Shown here one piece after another: positions 46,782 through 58,580 of a stretch of DNA of 64,000 nucleotides (position 1 is the first letter of the stretch; each line of letters begins with the position of its first letter). Source of the stretch: Nematostella vectensis (taxonomy: Eukaryota > Cnidaria > Anthozoa > Actiniaria > Edwardsiidae); NCBI RefSeq assembly GCF_932526225.1, contig NC_064035.1, positions 1,735,501 to 1,799,500 of the forward strand, read 5' to 3'. A program made the position numbers and the translations under genes. Under the pieces are notes generated by a model, which saw only the letters and a list, made by a program, of their open reading frames with translations, did not search any database and was not told the DNA's origin.

Positions 46782-48067
46782 AAAAACTACTTTCCGTCTA
46801 TGTCTGCTAATTGTTTACATTCGATCGTCGGCCCTAGCTTGAGCTGTTTATGAAATCTTTGTACGCGGATCCGCTAAGAGCACAAGCGCAGCACGGCCAT
46901 GCGCAATCAGCAAAAGTGGGGTGTAAGCTTTTTATTTACTTTTCCACTTTTTCTCATAGATCGCTCATTACTCCTCCAAAACATTACTCAGCCAAAACAG
47001 TCACAGAACCCAAACCACACCGGTGACATGATTGTAACTTTGCTATTTTTGATTTATTTCTGTCTGTATATAACAATTGGACTGGCACACTAGCATAGAT
47101 GTATTTGTTTTCTAGCTCTAAGAAATTAGCACTTTTTGGGGGGATATTTGCGTGGTTTGTAGTCAAGTGTCCTGGAAGGCGACCAATGAACAAGCTTTAC
47201 TTCATAAAACAGATAAAGAAAGTAGTCACTCCGTCGCTCTACCTGTATAAGCAAGGGGCAGAGACGGGTTGCGGAGCACGTGGGCAGTAAATAGCCGCGA
47301 GATCAGATACCAAAAAAAGATTGGAACTCAAAAAGATGAATTCATTTCATCAACAGAAAGAGCTCAGGCCGCCCGTTATTAAGCGCGTGCTAATGGATGC
47401 CTTAAAAATTGTCCATTGTACAATCGCTGAAAAAGAAACAACAAGCATTCTATAAATCTGACAGTAATTTATTTTAAAGCGATAATCTCTATTTACTTTT
47501 CTGGGCTGTGACACGGGTCCCGTATTTTAAGGCGACACTAATCTCTTTTACCTTAAAAATAATTCCTTGCCGCTTTATCTCCCCTCGCTTGATTAGAGTT
47601 GCTGTGAAGGTGCGTGCTTGAACGTACTAAGAGACGCGGGCAAACAAGGTCCATATTTTCCCCTGGGCCACCTTACACTTAACGGTATGTCAACCATCGC
47701 TCAATCATCGCTAAAAGACAACAAAGCTGGCCGTGGACCTCAAAGCCTCATCCTGACACAACAAACTATACATCATCCAATATTGTGTAAGCCGGCCAAA
47801 CAGCAATAGAAAACTTCTGCTTGTGGCAACAGAGACAAAGTTGCTCTTCTCCGCGATTTGATTTACGGTAACTCAATATGCTGTGTTTTAAGTAGCGTTG
47901 TAATTAAATTTAGTAAAGATTCCTTTATATCTGTTATCGGCTAAATAAATAAACGGTTTTTGTGGGCGAGTCACGTAAGGGCATCAGTGAAGCCTTGTAG
48001 CTTTGCGGCCCTATTTGTGATCGCCTCTGGTCCCACATCGGCAGCTAATCGCTATCATCCCTCCGCC
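46782..48067. other. intergenic region upstream of the phosphatase gene
   Basis: No exon or repeat family could be recognised. Short open frames here lack motifs. Confidence 0.45.
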
Positions 48068-51000
48068 ATGGCTAAGTGTACATCATACTGTGCTCTAGAT
48101 GTCGCGGGGTTTTTGCTTTTATTTGTGCTCGAAGGACTGTTATGGTTTGGCGTAGTTCCACCGTTAAAGCGAACAGTGTACTGTCACGACCAGACGATAC
48201 AGCAGCCGCTCAGACCACAGACTATCAGCATCGTGGCTTTGTTGGTCATCGTTTTCGCTATAGCCGCACTGGTCAGTAGAATGATACACTTTATTGGAGC
48301 GATTTTCACACCGCAATTAAACGGGATTACGATATCGAGGGTCTTTAATTCAAGCCAGATATCCTGTCTAAAGAGATCTTCGAATATGTTGAGATTTAGA
48401 CGAGCTGGTCGCTGTTGTGTGGTTAGATTACCGGGCTTGCTGCTTGGTCTGAGCGGCTTAACTTCCTATGTGTTAGAACCCCGTCGGCTACAGATCACAG
48501 CTCTTTTTACATAGGACACGACTAATTGCTTTTTGGGGAATAAATGTTTTATGCCTCTGTTAGAACAAAGTCGTTTCGCTGACGTTTCGAACAAAAACTG
48601 TTTTTTAGGCTCAAAACATACCATTTTTCAACCTTGTGTTAATGTATTTCCCTAATCCCACCACACCTATGCAGACTTCCTAGTTGTTCTACAGCCTGTC
48701 TGTAGTATTTCCAGTCTGACCATTATTGCTAATTTGCCCACCAGATTATCGTGGTGGAAATCTTGTTTAAGAGAAACCAAGATAAACACAACGAGGAGGT
48801 GCTGAAGTTCGCATGTTTACCTCTCAGGCCCTGGCACAGAAGGTAACCTTATCTTTTATGTAGGGGTAACCTATACACCTAATTTATAGGTTACCCCAAT
48901 AACCTATACACCGTCTGTCCCGTGCTACTTTACGCCTAGTACTACTTGTAATGTTGTCACCATGGCAATGTCTCAATTATTCCATATTTGGTAGGCCCCC
49001 ATGTTTGTGTACGAGCAGTCGTGAGCAACTAAGTAAAACGAGTGGACGTAACTCAGTCTCTGCGTATTTGTTTATCCCACTCTAACCATGCAAGAACGCC
49101 ACACTACTTGTTTGCTGTGTAGGCTCGGGATACCTAGTGGTTTACGGGCTTTAGGATAGTAGCATCCCCTGATCTAACTGGAGCCCGCGAGAAGTTCCTT
49201 TGAGGCCGCCAATACTTGCAAGTCACTCGCTCCCTCAAACGCGCCGGGGACTAGGGACAATCTTGTAAATACTTGTATGTTAGCCAGCATTTTAGCGCTA
49301 AAAAAGTCTATGGGTAGTTGGGACGACCTTGTTTTTCCCTTTAGATAAAAAAAATTATCACGTTTTCGTAAATTCCATTTCTAGTTCTACTCGTTCCTAG
49401 TTCCACTCGTCCCTAGTCATACTCTTCCTTGGGTTGAGTCATTAAATGACGTCATGCCTTGTTTTCTAGACTTTTGTTCATCACAGCTATGTACTTCTAT
49501 GGGGGAACAGTCGGCATGTTTTTTACCGATCTGGTCAAACGCATGGTAGGGCGTCTGCGGCCAAACTTCCTGGCAATATGCACACCCCATGCCCACCTGA
49601 ACTGCACACAACCAATAAGCGACTCTGACTGCACAGGCGACCCCTTTTGGATCTCCCAGGGAAGGTTGGTGTATAGAATACATGCATGAAACCTCTCGGG
49701 GTTGGTTGTTTTACTAGCAAGCATTTTTGTCCTTTTTCTGTGCACCCGGGTTAGAACGGTGAGCCTGTGCTCGGTACTTCACTTTATTTCTTTAGAATTA
49801 TTCATTGCTCTAGAGAATTCCCTTATCTTGAATCTTGAATGTCGTAGTAAACATTATATCTGTATTGAATAATGACAAATAAAGATATCAGAAAAGGGGT
49901 GAGCAAAGGGAAGCAAGGGTGAGCAAGGAATATGGACTTGACCGAAAAACTGAGAACTGGGGTGAGCAAAGGGAAGCAAGGGTGAGCAAGGAATATGGAC
50001 TTGACCGAAAAACTGAGAAGGTATTGTATTAAAAACACTGACACTTTGTAATAAACTAGAAATTCCGTTTTTTCAAAGCTTGAGTGTGAAAGGTCTTCCA
50101 TAGATTTTTGTTGCCATATTTTTTTATTCTTGGCGCCATATTTTTCCATTCTGAAAGGAGATCCGAATTAAATTTCAGGTCGGTAATATTAACGTGATCG
50201 TTATTGTAAACAATAATAGGAACTAAACATAACGAATCTGTCTGTAAAACTATGTATTGACAAATACTACAATGAAAATCCTTGGGTGCGTCGGATTTCA
50301 TAACAAAGTGCGTCAGCTTTTTTATAACAATGATTTATGGTTTTTGACTCAGACTCTAGAATCTGAAATGCTCCTAGGAAATTCGAGGTGAGTAGCTTGC
50401 GAGAGGTTATAATCACAGTTTTTTTTTAAACCTTAGAACACAAAACATCTTAGATTGAGTGGATTTCAATGTAGCTTGCTTTTGTTCTTCTCGGCACAAA
50501 AATGTCATATGCACGTGCGTGACTGGACAAAAGGCGCCTCTGGTACCCAGGGTATAGTGTGCTGCACATGATGACAAATCACTTCATTACCATGGCAACA
50601 CACCCATTCCCAAGAGACGCAAGCGCGAAAAAGACCCCGATATTTTTCAGTGTACATCTCAGCGAGCTGTGCGTGGCGTAACCGACTAAGACAGGGCTGG
50701 GATCCTGGTTATTGCCTCCCCATTAATGCGCGGGTACCTCAGGTTCCTTTGTGTTGTACAGTTCGCTAGATAGCGGTGCTGGGGCCGAAATCCAGCTTAG
50801 CCGTAAAGCTTTATGCTGCCATACGTTGTTTCAGCGCATGTCTGGAAGTATGGTCTATTTTTTCTCATTTAACCTGATCTGGACGAGGTTCGAATCTCGG
50901 TCATGTCCTCGAATTTTTTTTTTCACTGTTTACCAGTTACAATTCCATTTTCTTGCTCATCCTTGCTCATCCCGGTTCTCAGGTTTCGGTCATTTCCATA

Positions 51001-52879
51001 TTCCTTGCTCTTCCTCGCTTTCCTTTTCTCATCCCTATTCGGATATCTTTTATTTGTATTTAATTAATACAGATAAAACGTTTACTACGACATTCAATAT
51101 TGATAATAAGATAAAGAAACTCCCAAGATCGAAGAATCCTAAAGGAATACAGTACGGTACCGAGCACAGGCTCACCGTTTAAACCAGGGTGCACACAAAT
51201 AAAAGCGAAAAAAAAAACGCAAGCCGGTATAAAACCTCTCCCAGGTAGGTCGGTGTTTAATCCCGGTATAAAACCTCTTCCATGGAAGGTTGGTGTGTTT
51301 AATGCCGGTATAAAACCTCTTCCATGTAGGTTGGTGTTTAATGCCTGTATAAAACCTCTCCCAGGTAGGTTGGTGTTTAATGCCTGTATAAAAACTCTCC
51401 CAGGTAGGTTGGTGTTTAATGCCTGTATAAAACCTCTCCCAGGTAGGTTGGTGTTTAATGCCTGTATAAAACCTCTCCCAGGTAGGTTGGTGTTTAATGC
51501 CTGTATAAAACCTCTTCCATGGAAAGTTGGTGTTTAATGCCTGTATAAAACCTCTTCCATGGAATTTGGTGTTTAATGCCTGTATAAAACCTTTTACATG
51601 GAAAGTTGGTGAATGCTTGTATTAAACCTATTAGGTCTCTTAAGGAAAGGTTAGTATTATATTTTTTTTTCCTTTCAGGACTTCTTTTCCCTCTGGCCAT
51701 TCTTCCATCATAACGTTTTGCGCCGTGTTTTTTGCGGTAAGTTTTGCGCGGCCGCTGCTAAGGGCCCTCCCCCTGCTAAGGCCCCTCCCCCTGCTAAGGC
51801 CCCTCCCCTGCTAAGGCCCCTCCCCCTACTAAGGCCCCTCCCCTGCTAAGGCCCCTCCCCCTGCTAAGGGCCCTCCCCCTGCTAAGGCCCCTCCCCCTGC
51901 TAAGGCCCCTCCCCTGCTAAGGCCCCTCCCCCTGCTAAGGCCCCTCCCCCTGCTAAGGCCCCTCCCCCTGCTAAGGCCCCTCCCCCTGCTAAGGCCCCTC
52001 CCCTGCTAAGGCCCCTCCCCCTACTAAGGCCCCTCCCCCTGCTAAGGCCCCTCCCCCTGCTAAGGCCCCTCCCCCTGCTACGGCCCCTCCCCCTGCTAAG
52101 GCCCCTCCCCCTGCTAAGGCCCCTCCCCCTGCTAAGCCCTACTTCTCTTCTCTATCCAGCTTTACGTAGAAACACGTATCCGCACGAGGCGCACTGCTCT
52201 GCTCAAGCCTTGTGTGCAGATTCTCGCCCTCGGGCTGGCAGTATTCGTGTCCATGTCACGTGTTTATGACTTCTACCATCACGTGACTGACGTGCTGGCC
52301 GGAATGGCGATTGGTGCTACTGTTGCCGTCTACATAGTAAGTATCCCATCATGCTCCACGATGCTGGGACTACAAGGTTGTAGGTCTCCGCAGGCAAATA
52401 CTTTCCTAGTGAAGTCGGCCTGATATCGGCCAGCGTCTGGCCTGTGTCTCCCATCAATTATCGCTAGGGCTGTTTGCACGGGGTTTCAGGCTGCACCCCC
52501 CCCCCCCCCCCCCCCCTCCTTTTAGCAGCCAAAAATACAGTAAATGTATGAAACTACCTAAAATACAGAAAAAAAATGCCTCGAAAGTCCCTTTTGGGCC
52601 CCCTCCCGTTCAAAATCCTGGCTACGCCGCTGGGCTGGGAGTGTCACCCGACAGGGCGCGGCGCGCTTTATTTTACCTGCTTTAGCAAGCACGCCTGTTT
52701 GATGTAAGACATGTGCAAAGTAGATCTTCAAATACCTTTTTTTTTCATAGGTTTTGAAACCCCTTGAATTGTTTGATCAATCTGACCCCGCCAGATGTCA
52801 ACATGGAAAAAATAACAATTACCTGACAGAGTGCGCGCCATACGACGAAAACACGGCACCACTGGAACATCAAGTTTAG
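48068..52879 (+). CDS. PLPP: phospholipid phosphatase (lipid phosphate phosphatase), 6 exons
   Basis: LPP enzymes dephosphorylate phosphatidate, lysophosphatidate and sphingosine-1-phosphate at the outer face of the plasma membrane. Exons: 48068-48271, 48745-48842, 49470-49664, 51679-51736, 52160-52336, 52751-52879; 861 nt, 286 aa, a normal length. The three catalytic motifs are complete: C1 KRMVGRLRP (124-132), C2 FPSGH (169-173) and C3 SRVYDFYHHVTD (218-229), so activity is expected. HAHLNCTQ in the extracellular loop between C1 and C2 has an N-glycosylation site. Six hydrophobic segments fit the family. Intron 3 contains two retroposons and a donor-derived array; intron 4 a C-rich array. 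Which vertebrate paralogue it corresponds to cannot be decided. Confidence 0.93.
48863..48897. repeat. perfect 13-bp inverted repeat (phosphatase intron 2)
   Basis: GGGGTAACCTATA at 48863-48875 pairs with 48885-48897 across a 9-nt loop, 20 nt after the exon 2 donor. The flanking GTAACC motif of the donor itself is part of the repeated sequence. Confidence 0.8.
49735..50040 (-). mobile_element. dispersed retroposon, copy C (inverted)
   Basis: The minus strand reads the 3' part of the family seen at 1207-2099: CTTGCTCACC blocks, TTTACTACGACATTCAA, then GTACCGAGCACAGGC near the end at about 49740. A block of about 75 bp inside it is tandemly duplicated. It starts 70 nt after the exon 3 donor of the phosphatase gene. 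Confidence 0.7.
50181..51210 (+). mobile_element. dispersed retroposon, copy B
   Basis: Matches copy A (1207-2099) from TTATTGTAAACAATA through CACGTGCGTGACTGGACAAA, AAGAGACGCAAGCG and GTACCGAGCACAGGC, and ends in an A run near 51200-51211. An extra segment at about 50235-50505 is absent from copy A. It lies head to head with copy C. Confidence 0.7.
51214..51650 (+). repeat. 39-bp array derived from the exon 3 donor (phosphatase intron 3)
   Basis: About ten units of 39 bp (core GGTTGGTGTTTAATGCCTGT, with AAACCTCTCCCAGG). The exon 3 donor region at 49653-49705 reads TCTCCCAGGGAAG|GTTGGTGT...ATGCATGAAACCTCTC, matching the unit across both exon and intron parts. Two retroposons (49735-51210) now separate the array from that donor. 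Confidence 0.85.
51745..52137 (+). repeat. 19-bp C-rich minisatellite, about 21 copies (phosphatase intron 4)
   Basis: Unit CCCCTCCCCCTGCTAAGGC with 18-bp variants, starting about 20 nt after the exon 4 donor and ending about 20 nt before exon 5, so it fills nearly the whole intron. Confidence 0.95.
52497..52632. mobile_element. possible transposon end in phosphatase intron 5
   Basis: A C-run, then a short AT-rich stretch, then AAAATCCTGGCTACGCCGCT, a terminal sequence style shared with 35505 in this window. Boundaries are uncertain. Confidence 0.3.
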
Positions 52880-54032
52880 AGACACATCAAACACTACGTG
52901 TTTCGAAATGCGCACATTCAAGCTTAAAGGGGACATGTCATCCGCTACGCATTTATTGAGCGCATGTAGTTTTCGCAAAGGCTTAAATTTCCCGATGTTT
53001 CAAGTGGGGGGCTCTTTTCGTATCCTATTGTTTCATCAGAGCGGCTCTACCCCCCTAGATCCGCTCGTGTTTATCGCCTGGATTCTGTGAGTGGCCTAGC
53101 AACGGATGAAAATAGACACAAGTTTTTGCGTGGGGTCTTGACTCCCGCGTGCCGAGCTAAACGTAAGAAACCATATTATCATTCTTTCAAAAAATAAAAT
53201 ATAGCGCTTCATTCCTGCAAGAAGCAAGTGAAAAAATAACCCAAAAAATGGCCAAAGCCCAGCAACAATAAAATGCCCTGTATTACTATAACCAGAAAAG
53301 TTAGTGCCACCACAGCTTTTCAAATGTTTTTTTTTTTGTAAATTTAGCTTACTTATAGCTGTATGGTTGATCATGAATGGAAAAAGACAATGAGAAAGCC
53401 TCCTTCCGCGCTCCTCAGTGGAAGAATGCCGGACCATGTACTGGCCGATAAAGAAGGAGCTACGCTAAATCCACCTGATTTTATTTTGACGACTGAGTGA
53501 CAGGAGAGGAGGAAATTGAACGTGTAAGCCTTGGCTAAAAAGTACACTCTAATTTTCTTCAAAATCATCACCCAAAATCCCGTCGATATACCTGTCCCTT
53601 AGTCCCATTAAACGACATGTTGCCAATCTTTCTAGATTTTCACGTGATCTTACAGTAATCTAATGATGGACTAACCCCCTCCCTATGTAAGAACAATTAT
53701 TCCATCGTATTCGTATAGCACGTGTACATAGTTTTCCCTTGAATCCTTCGATGTGTGCGAATCTCAAGCAAAACTCTCCCTCGTTGAAGAGATGTCTATC
53801 TGAAATGTAATCCCCTGGGCCACTGTAATGACCGTAAGCCCGCTAAATTGACAAATCACTTGAATAAAAAGTGCCGAACAAGCTGTCGTTCTATTGTTTG
53901 GTGCAATTAACTTGATTGACCCTCGCATTGTATTGCTCCATACCCTCTCAACGTTATGCTAATTCGAGAATCTTTTCGTTTATTTGGATAGTTCAGCATA
54001 GATAAACAGCGAGAAAACTACCGTGCTCTTCA
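52880..54032. other. intergenic, nothing recognised
   Basis: Contains the 3' UTR of the phosphatase gene. No other feature is supported. Confidence 0.4.
53193..53198 (+). terminator. possible poly(A) signal of the phosphatase gene
   Basis: AATAAA about 315 nt after the stop codon; another lies at 53863. Confidence 0.35.
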
Positions 54033-54620
54033 GCGGTAGCTCTATGTTCAGTTAAAAACAAGATTACGTACCGAAAATTCTTGGCGTCAAAGCACACATG
54101 CTTTAGCTTCAGCAATATTCCTACGCCACGTGCTAGCAGACCTTGAAGGATGGATATATTATTCTAATTTCAGAGCAAAAGTTTGAGGAACTTGGCGCTT
54201 GTATCCGAGCTTGTTTGTTGATAGCTTGAGGGTGAGTATGCACTAAGAGCGCTGGTATTAGCACCTTCCCCTTTAACCAGAGCACAGATGGTTTAGTTAG
54301 TTGTTTACGAGATGATCGCCACGCGATCGCGGTAGTTCTATGTTCGGTTAAAAACAAGATTAAGTATCGAAAATTCTTGGCGTCAAAGCACACATGCTTT
54401 AGCTTCAGCAATATTCCTACGCCACGTGCTAGCAGACCTAGAAGGATGGATATATTATTCTAATTTCAGAGCAAAAGTTTGAGGAACTTGGCGCTTGTAT
54501 CCGAGCTTGTTTGTTGATAGCTTGAGGGTGAGTATGCACTAAGAGCGCTGGTATTAGCACCTTCCCCTTTAACCAGAGCACAGATGGTTTAGTTAGTTGT
54601 TTACGAGATGATCGCCACAT
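54033..54620 (+). repeat. 296-bp tandem duplication
   Basis: CGAAAATTCTTGGCGTCAAA starts at 54072 and 54368. The two copies are nearly identical and extend from GGTAGCTCTATGTTC to GTTTACGAGATGATCGCCAC. It lies just upstream of the coiled-coil gene, so it may duplicate part of its promoter or 5' UTR. Confidence 0.92.
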
Positions 54621-54694
54621 GGAGAATACTGTTAAATGTTTAATATATATCCAAGGATTGTTGTTCTACAGTGTTGTTCTACAGTGTTGTCCTG

Positions 54695-57633
54695 ATGACA
54701 AACCTGACTCCACAAGAGATGCTGATCAGTATTCGCAGCGAAATGGTAAGGCAATATGGGAAAGAAAAGTTATTCATAACTCAAAAACATTAGAATAGAA
54801 TACGCCTGCTGTTCGTTTACCATTATACATACATAGACTTGATTCAAAATCACTCAGTTACAACAGGTTTGCCGTGTGTAAGCCCAGTAGGCTCATCATT
54901 TAAAAAGTGATGAGACAGTTTGCGACTTTTTCATTGTTACGCACTGCTGAAACCGAAAAATCGCTTTAGAAAGTTTCTGCGTAGTTTTGGGGGCGAGTCT
55001 TTTTTTGTTTGTTTCGAAAGCCATTTGTTTCATCACGGCATGTAAATCTATCAGAAAGGTAAAAGTGGGTTTGTCCATTCAAGCTATTCAATGTTTGGAA
55101 CATGAGTACCCCTTTTTGCTTGGCCTTGGAAAGATGACATTAAGCCTTGCCAGGAGTTGATAAGCGAGAAGATGAAAACATGTCTCCTCTTCTCAGTTTG
55201 TTATTCTATATGTGCATAATGGCTTTAGCCTCTTACGATAGATACATTACCATATAAAAGATGAGATCGGGTGTGATTTTTTTGCCCATTAACTCGTGTA
55301 TTCGGCGCTGTAGCGGTTTCTCTGAAGTGGTTTTCAGGGATAAATCTATGAGTTTGTAAGTCCAAGGTTTTGTATCATTTGTATTCACCTTCCTCGTGTC
55401 TTCCCACAGCTATTTGCGTGAAACCGAGGAAAGGGGGCGAACTTCGCCATGCTTACAATTTTGCCCCATAACCCGGGGGGGGGGGGGGGGACTCCCCAGA
55501 AAAGTAGACGGGGGTGCTCGACCTACCTTTTAGGGTATAAAATTCTTACCAACTGCTATCTCTTAGGGTGTGTTTTAGGATTTTCCCGATTCTGCTATCT
55601 TTTAGGGGTTTTCACGCCGGGGGAGGAGGATTTTTCCGAATCTGCTATCTTTTAGGGTGTCTCTCGCTGTCAATCGCTCGAAACGTATTTTACAATAAAC
55701 CACAAGTCAACTGATCGGTACTTTCGACTTTTTTGTCGGTAACATAACAATACAGGATCCGTCAGCATTGTTTTTAATGCTATCTCCCAGGGTTAAAAAT
55801 TCCTTCGACCACACCCAATGTGCTATCTCTTAAGGGTAAAAATTATTGTTGCCCACGCCCTCAGTGCTATCCCTTAGGGTTAAAATTGATTTTGCTGTTG
55901 AGCACTCCAGTCTGTTTTTTCTCGATATCCCCCCCCCCCCCCCCCCCCCCCCCGGGCCCATAACCTTGGTTTCACGCGCGCAAAGAGTTTTGGGAAGACT
56001 ATAGGTGAATTGGAATGACAATATACTCGGTCCCAGGCCGATGTCGAGTAACTAACAAACAATGATCACCTTGGACCTAACTCCCTCCCCTCCCCCCCCC
56101 CTTCATTTTTTTCGTCCCCGTATATTATGTGTTGTGCGCGTCTTGTTAGCTTTGTTCTAATGATCGTGGCTAGAGACGACTTTATCCTCGGTTTTGATGC
56201 AGTGCTAAAGACCATGGTCGATACGCAAAAGAGGTCCACTGGATCCAAAGGGAAGATGTGTCGTTGCACTGCGGTAAATTCGCGCCTTTGTTTTTGTCTA
56301 TATCGTTATATTTGCGCCTTTGTTTTGTCTAAATCATTATAATTTCCCCTTTGCATTGTCTATATTGTTATTTTTACGCTATTGTATTGTCTATATTTTT
56401 ATATTTACGCCTTTGTATTGTCTATATTGCTATACTTGCGCCTTTGTATTGTTATATTTACGCCTTTGTATTGTTAAATTTACGACTTTGTTTTATCTAT
56501 AGCACTTTATATGTGACTGGAGTTCAGTTAAGAATTGATTTTCATGTTTGCCCCCTAAGTTAGTTTCAACGATTTAAAAGCTGCGTAAAGTAGTTGTGAA
56601 GTGCGACTCGCGCGATCTTTTTTGTCATATTGATGGATTTTCCTGTTATGAATTTCATTTAAAAACTTTACAATATTTTATTTATAAAATAAAAATTTAT
56701 CAAAATATCATTAAGAATCGATTTCAGGCAATTTAATGATCAAATGTGCTTCGATCAACACACATGCCCCGATTGTGCCAGCATTGCTCGCGAAAAAGCC
56801 AGCATCACTGACGCAGCAAAGCGGGCGCTGTTTGAATGTCGATTGCTGCTTTGTTTTAGACGGTTTTGAAGTCGGAGGAGGCAACGCTAAAGAAACAGAT
56901 CGTTTCCCTTAACGCTCAATTTCAAGAGTTGATGATCTCGGTGGCAGAGCTCTACCCAGACGTACTAACACGAGGCTTTGCTAAGGGCACACTTGGGTTC
57001 GTGAAAAAGTCGGAAGGGTTCGGCGAACCCTCGCCACAGTGTAGCACTCCACCGATTGAACGGAGATCTTCTGAAAGACCGTATGTGAAGCAAAGACCTC
57101 TTTCGTATCGATTTTCCCCGGAATCTCTCCGAGATGGTAAGGGAAGTCTACTCAGTGAATGGAAGGGGAGGGTGTCAAAAAGTGAGAAGAATGAGACGAA
57201 TAAAACTGCCGAATATGTGCCGAGGGTATCGAAAGAGCAGAAAGTGACGAGGAGAAAATTCAGCCCAAATCCGAGCACTCCCGAACATGTACCGAGCACT
57301 ACCGAACAGGTATCGAGCACTACCGAACATGTACCGAGCACTGCCGAGCATGTACAAGGCGCAGTCTCTGCGCAATGCTCGCTTATAGAAGACACGTGGA
57401 TTACATTCGAGGATTCTAAATCTATATTTTCGCGAGAAAAGAGAAACGGATCTGATAAAGGTGTCCCTGGAGGTGCAGTGGATATCCGAGCCACGCAGAG
57501 ACAATCAATAGCGAAAGTACCACCGAGCACTGAGGGAATGAGTATAGAGGACAGCGAAAGGCGTAGAAGAATCAAAGAGAGGCTTAAGGAATCGCGTAAG
57601 AAACTTGATGTAATACAGCTTGGCCTCTTTTAG
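54695..57633 (+). CDS. coiled-coil and disordered protein of unknown function, two exons
   Basis: Exon 1 is 54695-54745 (17 codons, ends ATG|GTAAGG) and exon 2 is 56860-57633 (after TTTTAG, phase 0), giving 274 aa. The join produces a continuous helix-forming heptad stretch (IRSEM then TVLKSEEATLKKQIVSL), which supports the model. After about residue 60 the protein is Ser/Pro/Glu/Lys-rich and probably disordered, with four 7-residue repeats (PSTPEHV, PSTTEQV, SSTTEHV, PSTAEHV; 57278-57360), and ends in a basic helix ERRRRIKERLKESRKKLD. I do not recognise the family. Upstream coding exons are possible. Its intron contains a G/C-run element. Confidence 0.6.
55474..55956. mobile_element. G-run/C-run bounded element in the coiled-coil gene intron
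   Basis: The element opens with a long G-run and closes with a long C-run; CCCATAACC flanks it on both sides (55465-55473 and 55957-55965), consistent with a 9-bp target duplication. Inverted GCGTGAAACC/GGTTTCACGC lies just outside, so the true ends could be farther out. Internally CTATCTTTTAGGG-type blocks recur. A shorter relative is at 35075. Confidence 0.5.
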
Positions 57634-57861
57634 CAAGGCAATGTGTGGCCTTGTTTGCTCAGTCATTTACGACGGTACGACTAAACTTGATAATGAATTA
57701 TTTATTACAGCCTTCCTTATCTTTTGGCACAACCTTTTTGTTGTCGTCATTTCGTTGTTTCCGCGGAAACGGCCTTGATTGCGATCTTTGTTTGTTTATT
57801 TGTTTGTTTTATTGGGGGAGGGAAAGCAAGCTGGCAGGGCAGGCAAGAGGGCGACGAAGGC
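57634..57861. other. 3' flank of the coiled-coil gene
   Basis: Short T-rich stretch before the array; no clear poly(A) hexamer is seen. Confidence 0.3.
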
Positions 57862-58580
57862 TCTGAAGAGAAGCCCCGCCCATCTGAAGGCATAATACCT
57901 CTAGCGTAACACCTCTAGCGTGAAGGGAAGCCCAGCCCATCTGAAGGCATAATACCACTAGCGCAACACCTCTAGCGTGAAGGGAAGCCCCGCCCATCTG
58001 AGGGCATAATACCTTTAGCGTGAAGGGAAGCCCCGCCCATCTGAAGACATAATACCTCTAGCGTAACACCTCTAGCGTGAAGGGAAGCCCCGCCCATCTG
58101 AGGGCATAATACCTCTAGCGTAACACCTCTAGCGTGAAGGAAAGCCCCGCCCATCTGAAGGCATTATACCACTAGCGTAACACCTCTAGCGTGAAGGGAA
58201 GCCCCGCCCATCTGAAAGCATAATACCTTTAGCGTGAAGGGAAGCCCCGCCCATCTGAAGACATAATACCTCTAGCGTAACACCTCTAGCGTGAAGGGAA
58301 GCCCCGCCCATCTGAGGACATAATACCTCTAGCGTAACACCTCTAGCGTGAAGGGAAGCCCCGCCCATCTGAAGACATAATACCTCTAGCGTAACACCTC
58401 TAGCGTAAAGGGAAGCCCCGCCCATCTGAAGACATAATACCTTTAGCGTAACACCTCTAGCGTGAAGGGAAGCCCCGCCCATCTGAGGGCATAATACCTC
58501 TATCGTAACACCTCTAGCGTGAAGGGAAGCCCCGCCCATCTGAAGACATAATACCTCTAGCGTAACACCTCTAGCGTCAC
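57862..58580. repeat. 57-bp minisatellite (first part of a compound array)
   Basis: Units of 57 bp (core GAAGGGAAGCCCCGCCCATC plus ACCTCTAGCGTAACACCTCT), some lacking the second block. Because 57 is a multiple of three, minus-strand frames such as 58186-58539 are open; these are not genes. Confidence 0.95.

Noticed and set aside
56127-56275. Additional exon of the coiled-coil gene (after GTCTTGTTAG, before GTAAATT)
   Set aside because: The flanking exons join in phase 0, and in that phase this segment has an early stop; including it in its open frame would need different phases on both sides.
57952-58539. Minus-strand repeat protein frames
   Set aside because: Produced by the 57-bp period of the minisatellite.
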